Below, piece by piece: positions 50,486 to 61,861 of a stretch of 64,000 nucleotides of DNA. The notes under the pieces are model-generated. The model was not told the DNA's origin. It ran no database searches and saw only the letters and a list, made by a program, of their open reading frames with translations. Numbering within the stretch: position 1 is the stretch's first letter; each line of letters opens with the position of its first letter. The translations under genes and the position numbers were made by a program. Source of the DNA: Anastrepha obliqua (taxonomy: Eukaryota > Arthropoda > Insecta > Diptera > Tephritidae). Location of the stretch: contig NC_072892.1 of the NCBI RefSeq assembly GCF_027943255.1, positions 116,639,792 to 116,703,791 of the forward strand. Direction: 5' to 3'.

Positions 50486-51423
50486 GTAAGTTTATGAGCA
50501 CGACACTGAGCTCTGCCCTCACTCGCTTGACGTCTGAATCAGAACCAAAAAACAAAAGCGATGCTCACGGGTTTTTGTAGATTGCAACGATATTGCACAT
50601 AGTCCGCCAGAAAGTCCGACAGTTAATAAAGAATATTTTGAGAAATAAATTTTCTGAATATATTCTCGGAACTTTTTGATCAAAGTGGTAGCGCGCCACA
50701 TCGTGTGCGACTAATACATGGGACATGTTTCAAAATTTTTATGAAATTGAGTATTTATTTTCAAAACACACACCAGAAAGGGCCTGCTAGGCTCAGGGAG
50801 AGAGAAAAAACCGACGATTAACCCTTTGAGGACGGAGCCGCTCGACGGGCGAGCATCGCTGAGGACTAGAGATATAGGAGGGCGCCGTAGAGAAAATAAA
50901 TACGTTGAACGTTATAAAAACTAAGGCTTTATTTAACACAAGAAAAATTTTTCATAAAATCAAAAAATAATTATAAAAAAACTGCTATCACTGCTAATGT
51001 TAAAATACCTGAGTGGACTCCTTCTTGCACGTATTTCGCTTCCACTTGACGAAGTAATGCTGTCATCTTCCGTCGTATCAGATTTAAAGTAATATTCGTC
51101 GGAGCTATCACTATCTAATCACTACCTAACAACAGATGTCGCAAGCCTTGCAGCTACGAGTTAATTTGGGCGGCTATATGCCGGCACTCGTCCCCAAAGG
51201 GTTAAAGGAATGTTACCTAAACTTTTGGCTGATCTCCTTCACGTTTATTTGAGCTTCTTAGATCGTAAGGTTTACTAGAGCAATCCAGTACTGTGCGACT
51301 AATCTGTTTTTGATAAATTTATTAGGCCTTTTGACTCGTGGAACTCTTGGAATAAGTCGTTCTTATGGTCAGAGCTTGATGCTACGATAAGATGCAATGA
51401 ATGGCTGTGGCGTGAATACAAAA
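50486..51423. other. Gene-free intron segment
   Basis: No gene recognised. It includes a GC-richer piece at 50765-50890 (GGACGGAGCCGCTCGACGGG). The small ORF at 50519-50701 is chance. Confidence 0.35.
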
Positions 51424-51594
51424 GTGGCGCCCATTTCGTAACGCTATTTTATTCTCAGCAAATTTGAAAGAATCACTGTGTATGTGACATCACACTTTTA
51501 CACTTTACTTTTGTGTTGTTTGTGTAATTTCTTAAACTTCTTTTTTGCATTTTCACCATCTCGCACGCAACTACTCCAGTGTGGTGTCACGCCT
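51424..51594 (+). repeat. Interspersed repeat R1, copy B
   Basis: Runs from GGCGCCCATTTCGTAACGCT to CAGTGTGGTGTCACGCC and shares with copies A (7507) and C (59427) the ordered blocks TTCTCAG-AAATTTG, GTGACATCACAC, TTGTTTGTGTAATTTCTT and CTCGCACGCAACTAC. The internal palindrome is partly decayed (GTGACATCACAC). Confidence 0.65.
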
Positions 51595-51727
51595 CTCTGA
51601 TAGGCGCATTCTTGCATTCTATAATTCTAGCGGGCAGTGTGCGCTTTAAATTTGCCATTTCATAAGCCCGTTGAGAAATACAGTGAACTACTCGGAAAAT
51701 GAAATGCTAAAGAAAAGCACATACTTA

Positions 51728-53640
51728 GAAGCGTAAGGGCCAAGCAAGGATGTCCCCAAGGGGGTGTTCGTTCTCCGCTGCTATGGTGCTTCGTCGTAGA
51801 CTCTCTATTAGTGGAGATGCAGGAACTCGGTTTTCACGTCCAAGCATATGCGGACGACGTCTGTGCGCTAACATCGGATAAATCCTTAAGGAGGCTTTGC
51901 ACGAAAGTGCAGATGATTCTTGACAAAATCGATGACTGGTACATGAGACAAGGTCTTTCCGTTAATCCGAACAAAACAACCATACTCTTGTTTACGAGAA
52001 AACGGAAATTGGATGGACTCAGTCTTCCAACACTGAAAGGTGTGACACTTGGTCTTTCCAACGAAGTTAAATATCTAGGAGTAATCTTGGATAAGAAGCT
52101 GACTTGGGAGACACACGTTTCACTGAAGGTGAATCGTGCACTGAAGATTTTTCAGCAATGCCGTAGAGCCTTTGGGAAAACCTGGGGTCTGAAACCTGCT
52201 GTGGTCCTATGGATATACACAGCACTTATCAGACCAATCATCACTTACGCTTCTGTGGTCTGGTGGCGACGGAGTATGGTTAAGTCCACAATCCGGGAAC
52301 AATACAGGCTGAAAAGAAGTGTATGTTTATGCATCACGGGTGCCATGAGTACAACCTCTGGTGATGCTCTAAATGCTATGCTTGATTTGCTCCCCCTGGA
52401 TCTTAAGATACAACAGGAAGCAATAAAAGCAATGTGTAGACTCCATAAATATGGTTTCTGGCACGAAGATGGAACTTCGGGACACAGAGAAATCTTTAAG
52501 TTGCTGTCGGACCAGTATCCACTGTTTTTGGCACTTAAAGATGACCTGATACCCACAGTTTCATTTGGAAGGAAATTTGATGTCAGATTTCCATTGCGAG
52601 AGCAATGAAGCAATCCAGAATGCATGCAGGGACGTTTGACGGACATTTTCTTTACCGATGAGTACAAGAATGAAATAGGGTCTGGAGCCGGATAGTACTT
52701 AAACGATAGTAATAAGTATCACTATGCTATGGGGGGAATGGTAACTGTTTTCCAAAAAGAAGTTTTTGCCATCCTAAAAGTAGCCGAATGGATAATCGAG
52801 AGGAGATGGAGCGGGAAACAGATTGGAGTCTTCAGTGACAGTCAGGCTGCATTGAAGGCCCTGGAGAACGCGAAGCAAACCTCAAAGATTGTTCAAGAAT
52901 GTAAGAAGAAGCTTAATTCTGTCGCAAGACAAAACAGGCTTGTACTTATATGGGTTCCGGGACACTCCGGTGTTCAAGGAAACGAAATTGCCGACGAATT
53001 GGCCAACCATGGATCAGCGGTGCCGCCACAGGGGCCAGAGCTAATAATCGGAATCAGTCCCGCAGGAATCAAGAATTGGATCAGCGATTATGTAGGCAAT
53101 CTACATAAAGGGTGATGGTCCGGTCTGGAACGCTGCAGAACTGCAAAGTGTTTTGTGACAAGTCCGAACAGAAAACTATCAAACTTTCTACTAAAACTTA
53201 GAAGGAAAGACATTCGGTTGATGGTCGTCATCATTACAGGACACAACCCATGTGGTCAGCATATGACCACCATTGGAATCATCGAGGACCCGGTAAGCCT
53301 GTCATGCTTGGAGGAGGCGGATAGCACTGAGCACTTTCTCTGTGAGTGTCCTGCCTTTGCTAGAGCACGGCTACGAGTATTGGGTTCCGATGTCATGAGA
53401 ATGAGTAGTATTCGTTCTCTAAAACTGGAGGATATTTATAGATTTGCCAAAGAATCAGGAAAATTCTCACAGGACTAACTATCTCTATCTCTGTCTCTAT
53501 TCTTTCCTATCTCTACTTTTCTCCCTCCCTCCTTGACTATCTACCCCCTTTCCAGAGCTTTAAATACAATGGGCTCTTTAGCCTGAGTGTTTTTGGAGCC
53601 ACCAAATCTCCTGGTGCTCCTTGGCTCGACCTTTTCAAAT
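51728..53640 (+). mobile_element. Non-LTR retrotransposon, 3' half of ORF2 (RT, RNase H, zinc knuckle)
   Basis: A single frame, interrupted only by TGA 52606, TAG 52693 and TGA 53113, runs from about 51735 to TAA 53476. RT blocks are GCPQGGVRSPLLWCFVVDSL and FHVQAYADDV (intact catalytic YADD), then LSVNPNKTTILLF and NEVKYLGVILDKKLTWETHV. RNase H follows: IFFTDE, FQKEVFAILKVAEW, IGVFSDSQAALKAL and LVLIWVPGHSGVQGNEIADE. The end is CLEEADSTEHFLCECPAF. The 3' UTR contains GCTTTAAATACAATGGGCTC. RNase H puts it in the I/LOA-type group. It is 5'-truncated, but with so few lesions it is a fairly recent insertion. Confidence 0.9.
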
Positions 53641-54070
53641 TCATTAGAGGCGTAAGTATACAGGCGAGAAGAAAATTAAGCGTAAGTCGCTTAACAATAA
53701 CTAAATTGAGCACTTTATATCTTAACTTCGTTTACGACAAAGGATTTGAAGAAACAGCTCAAATCTTTGAAAGCAACATCCATGAATTTTGCTCTATAAA
53801 AATAGTCGCACAAAGCGATCATTCGTATGCAGTTTGTATTGAAGACACAAAATCTAATTCCGCTCTAGGAAAATCTCTATAGATTTAATCATAGGTGCTT
53901 TCGATTCCCCAACTTCTTAGTGAGTAGTGAATAAAACAAGAAATATTCCTTGAATTCAGCAGCCCTTGCATTATTTTCATTTTAGCAAACTGTTATGCAA
54001 TGCATTGCTTTTCTAAGCACATCGCCTGTAAGTATGCAAAGTATAAGAAAGAATATCCCTACTTGTAAAA

Positions 54071-54309
54071 GGTGGCGCAAAATTAGTCACCCATCAATTT
54101 TGATTTCGAAAATAACTTGTTTACTAAATAAGGGGAAATGATTTTGAGCGATGGAAATGTTTGTTTGAATCATCACGCGTTCCACTGCTTGTCTGTTTGT
54201 ATACCGCAGCTGTCTGGTTCACAATTCCAAATATAATTGAGGTACGACACCATTTGCCAAAATTATAGATCTTCCGATAGGGCAATTGATTTTGCGTCTC
54301 CTTGTACCT
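54071..54309 (+). repeat. Interspersed repeat R2 (MITE-like), copy B
   Basis: Matches 9132-9350. The left end is GGTGGCGCAAAATTA and the right end TGATTTTGCGTCTCCTTGTA-CC, inverted to one another (GCAAAAT core). Shared internal blocks are AATAACTTGTTTACTAAATA, ACGCGTTCCACTGCTTGTCT and ACCATTTGCCAAAATTATAG. No coding capacity. Confidence 0.65.
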
Positions 54310-54839
54310 GGAAGCACAGGCTTAACCATATCACTTGTGAGCTAAGCGGCAATAAATAAAGTTGGTTGATCAATGCTAAATTGTAGTTGCTCTCACATGA
54401 AGATTTTTCGCTTGGCGAGCAGCGGAATTAATTAGCGAACAAAGACGTGGTGAATCGAAAGCCGCAAATATTAGAAGTAATTGGAGATTTATATTTAATA
54501 AGTCTAGGAAATGTGGGTGAATCTAGTTCGGTCACCCTAAATCCAGCAGTGCCAACCGATTATAAAAATTAGCAACAAACGAGAATTTATTAGTGCTTTA
54601 TAATAGGAGAAAATCTGTAAAATAAGCATAACTACGCACTTTTGTTAAAATAATTTATATTTTCAAGTAACAAAAAAATATTATTTCTTAAACGAAATGT
54701 TCTTCAAAAGCAAACTAATACTTGAACACTCTTAGGCTACCCCCTAGATGATCTCCCTTTTGTGCTTTGCTTCTTTCACGGCTTTCTGGCATTTGCGCTA
54801 ATTACGAATGTTTGTGTATTTATGCCCCAGCGTACATAC

Positions 54840-55669
54840 CTCGAAAGCATTGCCGCATCCTGTGGTCCACCGGCGCCCGGTTGTGGCAGCTGTGGTATCG
54901 GTGTGATTAACGTTGGCCCATTATGGCCACAGCCACTCTTTTTAGTCGGTTCACTGCGACTGAGGATGCTCGATATAGAGAAACTTGTAAAACCATTGCC
55001 CGTTGTCACCTTGCCATTACCGCCGGCCGCACCACAACCGTTGCTCGTCTCAACGCGACCCAGCGCCATATTCTGACTGCTGCCATTACTGTCGCTATTG
55101 TTGTTGTGATTGAAAAGCTTACTATTATTGTTATTGTTATTATTATTATTGTTGTTATTGCTGCATGTCAGCGAGGTAAGATCATCGCCGCCATTGCGTT
55201 CGGGCGAGTGTGGCGCCATGGCAGCCATAGCTGGTGGACTAAGTCGATCCACCGCCGCTGAGACCATTGCCAGTTGACCAGGTGTCGGTGTGACCGCCGC
55301 ATGTTGCAGCAACTGCTGGTGCGCCGGGTAGGCAGGATGCGCTGGATGCAGGTGGCCGAAACTGTGGAGTGCATGATGTAACGCCACCGGATGACCGCTC
55401 AGACTACTTAAGTGATGCTGTAGGTGATGGTGCAGCACCGTAGGCGGTACGGCGGCCAGCGCTGTGGTGGTCGGGCTGTGGAAGTGTGAACTGGATGTGG
55501 GTGTGCCGGCGGCTGTGGTTGGCGTTGATGTAGTGGTTGGTGTGCTGCCGTTGGAGGGCGCCGGCGAAGCGGAACGCAAGGGTGTGTCGCGGCCATTCCC
55601 ACAACCGGCCGGACTGGGTTCGGGGCTGGACACCACGCTGATGTCGACTTCAGCCTCAGAGGAAGACAT
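54840..55669 (-). CDS. Hmx: Hmx exon 1: N-terminus with eh1-like motif
   Basis: The first ATG in frame is at 55669 with G at -3; a GTG further upstream at 55729 is not a plausible eukaryotic start. The protein opens MSSSEAEVDISVVSSPEPSP. It passes through Thr/Ser-Pro, His/Ala/Leu-rich (HHHLQHHLSSLSGHP) and poly-Asn segments, then reaches FSISSILSR at residues 230-238. FSISSIL fits the eh1 consensus that binds the Groucho corepressor, so a repressor role is likely. The exon ends ATG CTT TCG AG|GTATGT; the open frame continuing to 54776 is intronic. The poly-Asn stretch (trinucleotide repeat near 55130-55160) may vary in length between individuals. Confidence 0.93.
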
Positions 55670-57849
55670 TGACTTTGGTGTGATAAGCGTTGTTAGTTGG
55701 ATTTTGGTGAATGCGTGAATGGGCAGCACTGTTTTGCGCGTTTTACGCTTATTTACACAATTTTTGTTTTCCTAACTCAAAAGTTGAAAGTTTATTCGAA
55801 GAACTTCAGATTTTGTTGCACAAACACTTGATAAAAATTGTTAAGCGTTAATGTGCGACTGACTATGAACTTTCATTTTGTTGGATTTAGCTTTAGTTTC
55901 ATTAATTTTATTTGTATACACTTTTCATTGTTACTTCTGTTTTGTCATTCGTCAGTTCCGGAAACGTTAACAAACGTCACATAAAGGACCCACTTGGAGT
56001 TCACTTCAGTTAAGCACAAATATTTAGACGCGCTCGTACTCGTACACCCGCAACTTTACCGTAGGACGTCTTTACCGCTTCATCTACGCTTCGCATTTAA
56101 ATTGAAATTTTGAATTCAAAACATCACCGTCCTCGACACAACTCGGAAAAAGTGTTCTGTTTCACTGAACGCATTCGACCGCCTGTCTACTCTGCTACTA
56201 TTGTCTCTATGACTGTATGTCTGTCTGTCTGCTGGTTGGCTTGTTTGTTTCTTCTTAGGCGATCGTTTAGTTTTATTGTTTTCCACGATTTAACCCCCGG
56301 TCGTTTGAGTCGTGCTGCAAATCTAACTGTATACTTTGTCGCCACGCTGCACAACTAAAACTAAGGTGGTTGGTCGAAATTCTTTTGGTCTTAGCGCTAA
56401 AATGGTTTTCCACAATTTCGCAGCACACTCACGCACCTACCTATATACATATACAGACATACACATGCACGGACACACACAACTATAGCATCTAAAATTG
56501 TTCTACCCAACAGAACCCTTGACATGCCGCATTGCGTTAGGAGGGTTGTTCGGAAATTGCAAATTGTTCGCTCACTCAAAAAAGAACACCGCGCCTCCTT
56601 CCATGCAGCCTCTCTGCCGTACTCTGCTCACTGAGTATGCACGAAAGAGCGAAGTATATCGTGCTCAGCTCGTCGTGTGCTGCCTTGCAAGGGGTTGGTC
56701 GATTCGTTCGCTATATTTGAATTCCAACCTTCAAATTGCTGCCTCTTACAGGGACTCCTTCACTTTGTTCCTCTCCCGCTGCTGCTGTTTATGACTGGGG
56801 TTTTTTTCCCTGCTACAGTAATTGCGCTGCAACCGCATCAACACTTTTTAACATTTAATTGTTGCTACTGAAAATATCAAATCGTCTGCTTTCCTTACAA
56901 TTTTCAATAGGTAAGACTTGATTTCCTTGCCTGTTCTCCTTAATCGCCATCCTTGCCCTCTCCGTTGGTTACATTTCACAAAATTCACAATTATAGTTTC
57001 ATTTCCCGGGTGTACCATAGGTACGTAGTGGCCGATAAAACGTTTCGTTTTGCAAGCTAATGGTTTGGATAGGAACTATTGGCTTGGAGGCACAAGCCAA
57101 CAAGGCAGTCAGCCAGCGAATCAATCAATTCACACACAAAGGTCAAGTGTGACACTATTAAAATATACACAAAAGATAGTTTGAGCATTCCGGTGATAAG
57201 TGAGGAGCACAAGTAAAGGGGTCAAAAGGGGAGTATGCAGAAGTGTATGTAATGGAATGAAATTAAAATGTGGGATATGTTTAGTGATAGGAGAAGTGGG
57301 GAAGAGATGTGGAGCCGTACACTTTTTTCAACAATTAATAGAATTCCGCATTAGAAGCTCGCTTGGGATCAGGTGGCTCTTAATTGAATTTATGTATACG
57401 CATATAAATCAGTGTATACTAACCAGACTAAGTGAAATACGCACACGAAGTTTGATTATTTATATATAGGTATTTGTATCGCCACAAACACCCCCCAACG
57501 TGAGATTCCCAAGATACCTTCACTTAACCTAATAAAAGCTAAAAGGACTTTAGTAGACGGACTCCGAGCGCCTAGATGTCATCCGAGGCTTTGTTTTCGT
57601 TTTCATTACCGGGGGATTTTTACGTTTCGGGTCCCAAACCCAGCTCACAAACAGATATTCTGGCTTTCTTCGCTTTCTTACATTAGCTCGCTTTCGAACG
57701 GTTGTAAGGAAGCTTATAAGAGAATACTTGGTCGAAGTCCGGAAGTTGTGTGCTGCTTATCCTGAGCATTCTGATTATCCTGACCACTCCCTAGTGAATG
57801 ACAATCAGGGACTTTCACCACTTGCATACACTGCTTCATATTCGATGCT
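55670..57849. other. Hmx 5' flank: likely 5' UTR and promoter region
   Basis: Directly upstream of the Hmx ATG and without recognised mobile elements. Blocks at 55950-56350 and 56510-56800 are less AT-rich. A 5' UTR and promoter are expected here, but no TATA, initiator or downstream element could be assigned with confidence. Small ORFs here carry no domains. Confidence 0.4.
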
Positions 57850-58035
57850 TTGCTAGCTAGTTGTAGCAGAGGAAGAGGGAGGCCTGCTCTGCGTTGGAAA
57901 GATCAGGTGGAGAAGAACTTGACTTCACTTGATGTGTCCAACTGGCGCCGGTTAGCACGAGAAAGAAAACACTGGCGCGCTTTGTTAAACTCGGCCGAAA
58001 TCGCGTAAGCGGTTATTGCGCCTATCAAGAAGAAG
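57850..58035 (+). pseudogene. Non-LTR retrotransposon C-terminus with AAG tail
   Basis: Translation gives SRGRGRPALRWKDQVEKNLT then SLDVSNWRRLARERKHWRAL and LNSAEIA-stop at about 58008, the GRP-RW-D / NWR-A-R-WR C-terminal signature of RTE/CR1-type ORFs. It is followed by a short 3' UTR ending in (AAG)n at 58025-58038. Only the last 50 or so codons remain. Confidence 0.75.
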
Positions 58036-58039
58036 AAGT

Positions 58040-59426
58040 TGAAGTATTCAACCTCTATCTGGTCAGACGTTTTCAATCTCTTTTTGTGTCACAGCGGACA
58101 CCCAACTACCAAACCGGTAGTAGATTGTGAACGGATAGCTAGCGTTGATTAGATTATGGTCGTTCATACTCTCCATTATGGTGTAGACGAACCCCACTTA
58201 GGCATAGAAACGGTTTCTAGATACACCTACGTTGATCTCAAGTAACTCCTATAATTCCCAACGTCGTGAAAATGGTCAGGGAACCAGTGAGCCACCCAAT
58301 GTGAGACTTAATTTATTTTTCACCGAATGCTTTACCTAAATGATCTCCCTTATTCTTTAGTACTTCACTCTCTCTGTAGTTGTAAATCTGCAGCAGAAAA
58401 TAACCAGCAATAAGCCACAGAATGGTTCCGGTCCTATAAAGACGTTTACTAAACTTCTCTTGCCAACTCATCGGCAATTCCTTAACTAGCTGGACATAAG
58501 CACTCGTTTGGGAAAATACAATCCCTTGGATACCTGAAATGTACCCTTTAGTGCTTTGTCGAGGATTAGTGCTGGAGCAGGTCAACACTTCAGCCAAAAA
58601 CACGGTGGGTCTCTACTACTATTCTCTCAGCAATGTTTAACGCGTTTGTGAACTGTGTGTACATATCTGGAAGTAATTAAAGTCAAGCGCCCGGGCACAG
58701 CGCCAAGCTGACAACGAAGTCAAGTACTTGGTCCTTGAGACCGATATATAACATAAATACATATAAAGAAAACCTCCTCCGGCTTCTTACCACACTGATA
58801 CTTTCTTAAGTAACAAAAAATAAACTAAAAATATTCTACGTTGTCAAAACTAAAATGTAGTTGACTTGTTCATCATTTAGAGCACGGCCGAAGTGTTGCG
58901 CGGAGCTCTCCAAAAACTTTAGATTATCAGCGCAGGTACCTTTTTGCCAGACAACTTATTAATATTCCAGATGCCAGGTTCCTCAACTGCCTTTGGTATA
59001 TGCACAAAGATATTGAGTAATACTCTAAGTAAATGTCTCAATATATAGTAAAGTTAAGCTCACTGAGAGTGAAACTCGATATCATTCGAGAGGTTTCTGC
59101 CTTGACGATGAGAAATATTTTAGAGTAGCAAAATTAATAAGGTTGATTTAATTCCGTACACCTGCTTTGGTCAGCAAAATAGGCAGTGAAAAAACAATGA
59201 GCGTATTTTTACAAAAATAGCTCAAACTATCTTCTTTGACCTTTTTAGGGAATCAATCATTCAATCTATCATACCGAATGCGTCTCAAAGTAAACGGCCT
59301 TTTTATAAGAAGGTTCGTTTTTTGGCACTACAAATTTTATTTATTCAAAATAGCCCCTACTGGATATATCATAGCTTATTGGACGATATTAAGGATGATA
59401 GAATGCAAGATTGCGGCCATTAACGA
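58040..59426. other. Gene-free upstream segment
   Basis: No recognised gene or element. The 96-codon minus-strand ORF at 58313-58603 lacks known motifs; it contains a hydrophobic stretch (GTILWLIAGYFLLQIY) but no splice or promoter support. Confidence 0.35.
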
Positions 59427-59590
59427 GGCGTAACGTCACACTGGCGCAGTTGTGTGAGAGAAAAGCGAAAATTTAATCCAGAATATAAGAAGAAGAAATT
59501 ACACACACAACATACGAATAAATTGATGAAGTGTGACGTCACACCTACAGCGTTTCTGTCAAATTCAGTGAGAACGAAATGGACGCCATC
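59427..59590 (-). repeat. Interspersed repeat R1, copy C
   Basis: Minus-strand copy of R1. Read on that strand it gives GGCGTCCATTTCGTTCTCAC, TGAATTTGACAGAAACGCTG, TAGGTGTGACGTCACACTTC, TTTATTCGTATGTTGTGTGT, CTCTCACACAACTGCGCCAG and GTGTGACGTTACGCC. The palindrome GTGTGACGTCACAC is intact here. Confidence 0.65.
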
Positions 59591-60227
59591 TTTGAATTCT
59601 GTTCATCGTAGGACGATATAAAATCTTTTCGAACAAGTTTATTAAATTAATTAAATACGCTTTTCCTTTCGTCGTCAAATTAATTTTTTCATTAGAAGCT
59701 AATATCCCCCGGAAAAAAATTTAGTGATAGGGACATTTAGCCAAAAAAACCTACCACAAGTGTCGATAGCTGAAATGCTCATTAATAAAGCCAAAAATAT
59801 GATTTAGGGGCGCCCAATTCGAGTTCTACAGATGAGCTTTAAAAAATTTCTGAATTTTAGTTCAGTTAGAATCAGCAGTGATTATGGATCTTAATGCTAC
59901 TCACCATTTATGTTCTCAGAATCATTTTTAAGGGGCATTAAAGGTGGTGGCACTAGACCAACAACAACGTTTTGTATATTAGAAATGTCACGACAAAAAA
60001 GTAGAAAAGTAAAGGGCGAATCATGTTGCGCAGCCGAGATGAAGTTGAAGCTAGATGGTGTGAATAGAACGGCTTTTTACGGCATTTTAAGCTGACCTCC
60101 GAATGCACACGGCGAAAGAAAAAAAAAAAAATCAGCTGGTCTACCGATGCTTCTTTAGTAGATTCGCCTTGCCTCGAATTAATAAACTCTGTATACAACA
60201 CAATGCACTGAGAGAGAGAAAAAATAA
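59591..60227. other. Gene-free upstream segment
   Basis: AT-rich; an A13 run near 60119. Nothing recognised. Confidence 0.4.
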
Positions 60228-60515
60228 ATAATTGGCGCGTACACTTCTGCTGGGTATTTGGCCGAGCTCCTACTCCCATTTATGGAGTGCGTCTTGATGT
60301 AATGTTCTTCCACAAACGCAGGGGCCTACAGTTTTAAGCCGACTCCGAATGGCAAATGGTTTTTATGAGATTTCTCGGAGATTCGCCATTGCCTGCCGAG
60401 GGGCGATCGCTAATAGAAAAAAATGATTCTATAATTTTGGTGTTTCATGCAAGGAGATTCGAACCTACACACTCCCGAATGGTAGCCACGCACCAACCCA
60501 TCTGGCCACCGTATT
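60228..60515 (-). mobile_element. SINE copy h
   Basis: Minus-strand copy from ACGGTGGCCAGATGGGTTGG (altered A box, TGGCCAGATGG) through AGGTTCGAATCTCC (B box) and GCCCCTCGGCAGGCAATGGC to GCAGAAGTGTACGCGCCAAT, then an A-rich tail. It has a small deletion around the TTTCTGCC segment. Confidence 0.88.
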
Positions 60516-61731
60516 TTCAATTAGAACAAAAAATAACTTTTGTAGAGCCCAATCGTATAATTCTCGGTGTTTCAAACAACAGAGATGTTTAATTTCTTCA
60601 TCTTTTCTTGAAATTTTCTAAAATGTGGGCTAAGAGATTACCAATTTTTCTGATTGGCGTTGAATCAACTAATTTGGTTCATTCTGAACTTAAGCACTTA
60701 CGGCTACGCTATAGTCCGTTCATCGACCCGTGCTCCTGTTAATTTTAATGGCACAGAAACGGTCAATAGGAATATGTGCATCGAATTTATTCACTATAGC
60801 AAGCGCAGACTGTCTGATGGGATGACTATTGAGACCGAAAGTTGGGGCAAGTGCTCTAAGTTGCTACCACCCACTTAGAATTTTGATAGCAATTTTTCAA
60901 ACGCGGCTCGCTCGCTAACTTCATTATGATAAAAATGTAGCATGAATAAAATTTTTGTAATTTATTTCTTAGTAAACCTCCTGCAATTTATTGCCTATAT
61001 AAACTCTTGCAATATTAATACAATACATTTTTTGCGACAGTGGCACCAGAAATAGGCATATATGTACATCTTGGCATATGTTTGTATGTACATAACTATT
61101 GTATAAATCCAGTTAAAATGTCACTCCGAATTTCAGTTGCACTTACACTGAGTCAACTCTTCTTATAAAATACCATTCCAATTTCATTTCGTATCCGCAA
61201 AGAAACTATGCGTAGATACGTGGAAATAGAACAGGGGCGAGTCGCGCACTCACGCATTGAGAGCGCATTTCACCCCTCCTCACAACTGGTAAGCGCTGCT
61301 ACAGCCTTCGCGCTACCACAGCTCAACTGGCAGCTGCAATGCTGTTTTCCACACTCATCCCTATTTCTCGCTGCGTGTCTCTCTGCTGAGAGCCGGAAAT
61401 TCAAATTAGCATTTTTCAGCCTCACCCCAGAGCATTTGCAAATCGAAACAATCAACAAACAAAAGTGTCAGCAAAACACAAGCAAGAGAAATAAAACAAA
61501 AGCAAACCAGCCATTGTGAGAGCCACTCGCCTTGTTAAACTGTTCAGCTGAGCGCAATAGGCGTGTCCCGTTGCAAAATACGTGTACATCCAAAGCTATC
61601 CAATCAGCGCAAACAACCGATTGGGTTCCGGGGAAAAGAGTTATGAACACTTGTGGAGGTTGGAAAAGGGGGGCGAGAACAAATGCTTTCTAAGTTAAAA
61701 TGCTGAGGCGGCGACCAACTAGCGCTCATAC
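60516..61731. other. Upstream segment without a called gene
   Basis: The first half is AT-rich. From about 61190 it is less AT-rich and unique-looking (for example GCGCTACCACAGCTCAACTG), forming with the possible first exon at 61732 a GC-richer island that could be promoter or exon sequence. Confidence 0.3.
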
Positions 61732-61861
61732 CAGCGCCATTTTTTATCTCTTCCTCCCTTTGAGCAGTTCCACTTCCGACTCCAGACTGCGCGGAGTGTA
61801 GGCTATAAGGGCTGTGCACTATGCCCGCTGTGGGTGGCAGCAAATGTGAATAGGCGAACAT
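61732..61861 (-). CDS. Possible alternative first coding exon of Hmx
   Basis: An ATG at 61861 sits in the context ACAACAAAATG, close to the fly Kozak optimum. It opens a 43-codon reading frame starting MFAYSHLLPPTAGIVHSPYS and ending EEEIKNGA, followed by G|GTATGAGC, a good donor. One base (G) is left over, the same phase as at the end of exon 2, so splicing to exon 3 at 3167 would keep the homeodomain in frame and create an Hmx isoform without the eh1-like motif. It could instead be the start of an unrelated gene on the same strand, or chance. No homology was recognised. Confidence 0.35.

Larger units (their letters stand above)
13706..54839 (-). other. Hmx intron 1
   Basis: A 41.1-kb intron. 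It separates the repression motif exon from the rest of the protein and holds most of the mobile elements in the window, together with several TE-poor blocks. Long first introns of developmental transcription factors typically contain enhancers; that is family knowledge and not shown directly here. Confidence 0.85.

Noticed and set aside
55727..55729. Upstream GTG as Hmx start
   Set aside because: Adds 20 weak residues before the ATG at 55669. Non-ATG starts are rare, and the conserved-looking peptide begins at the ATG.
58313..58603. 96-codon minus-strand ORF with a hydrophobic segment
   Set aside because: No homology recognised, no flanking splice signals or promoter, and the region is not conserved-looking.
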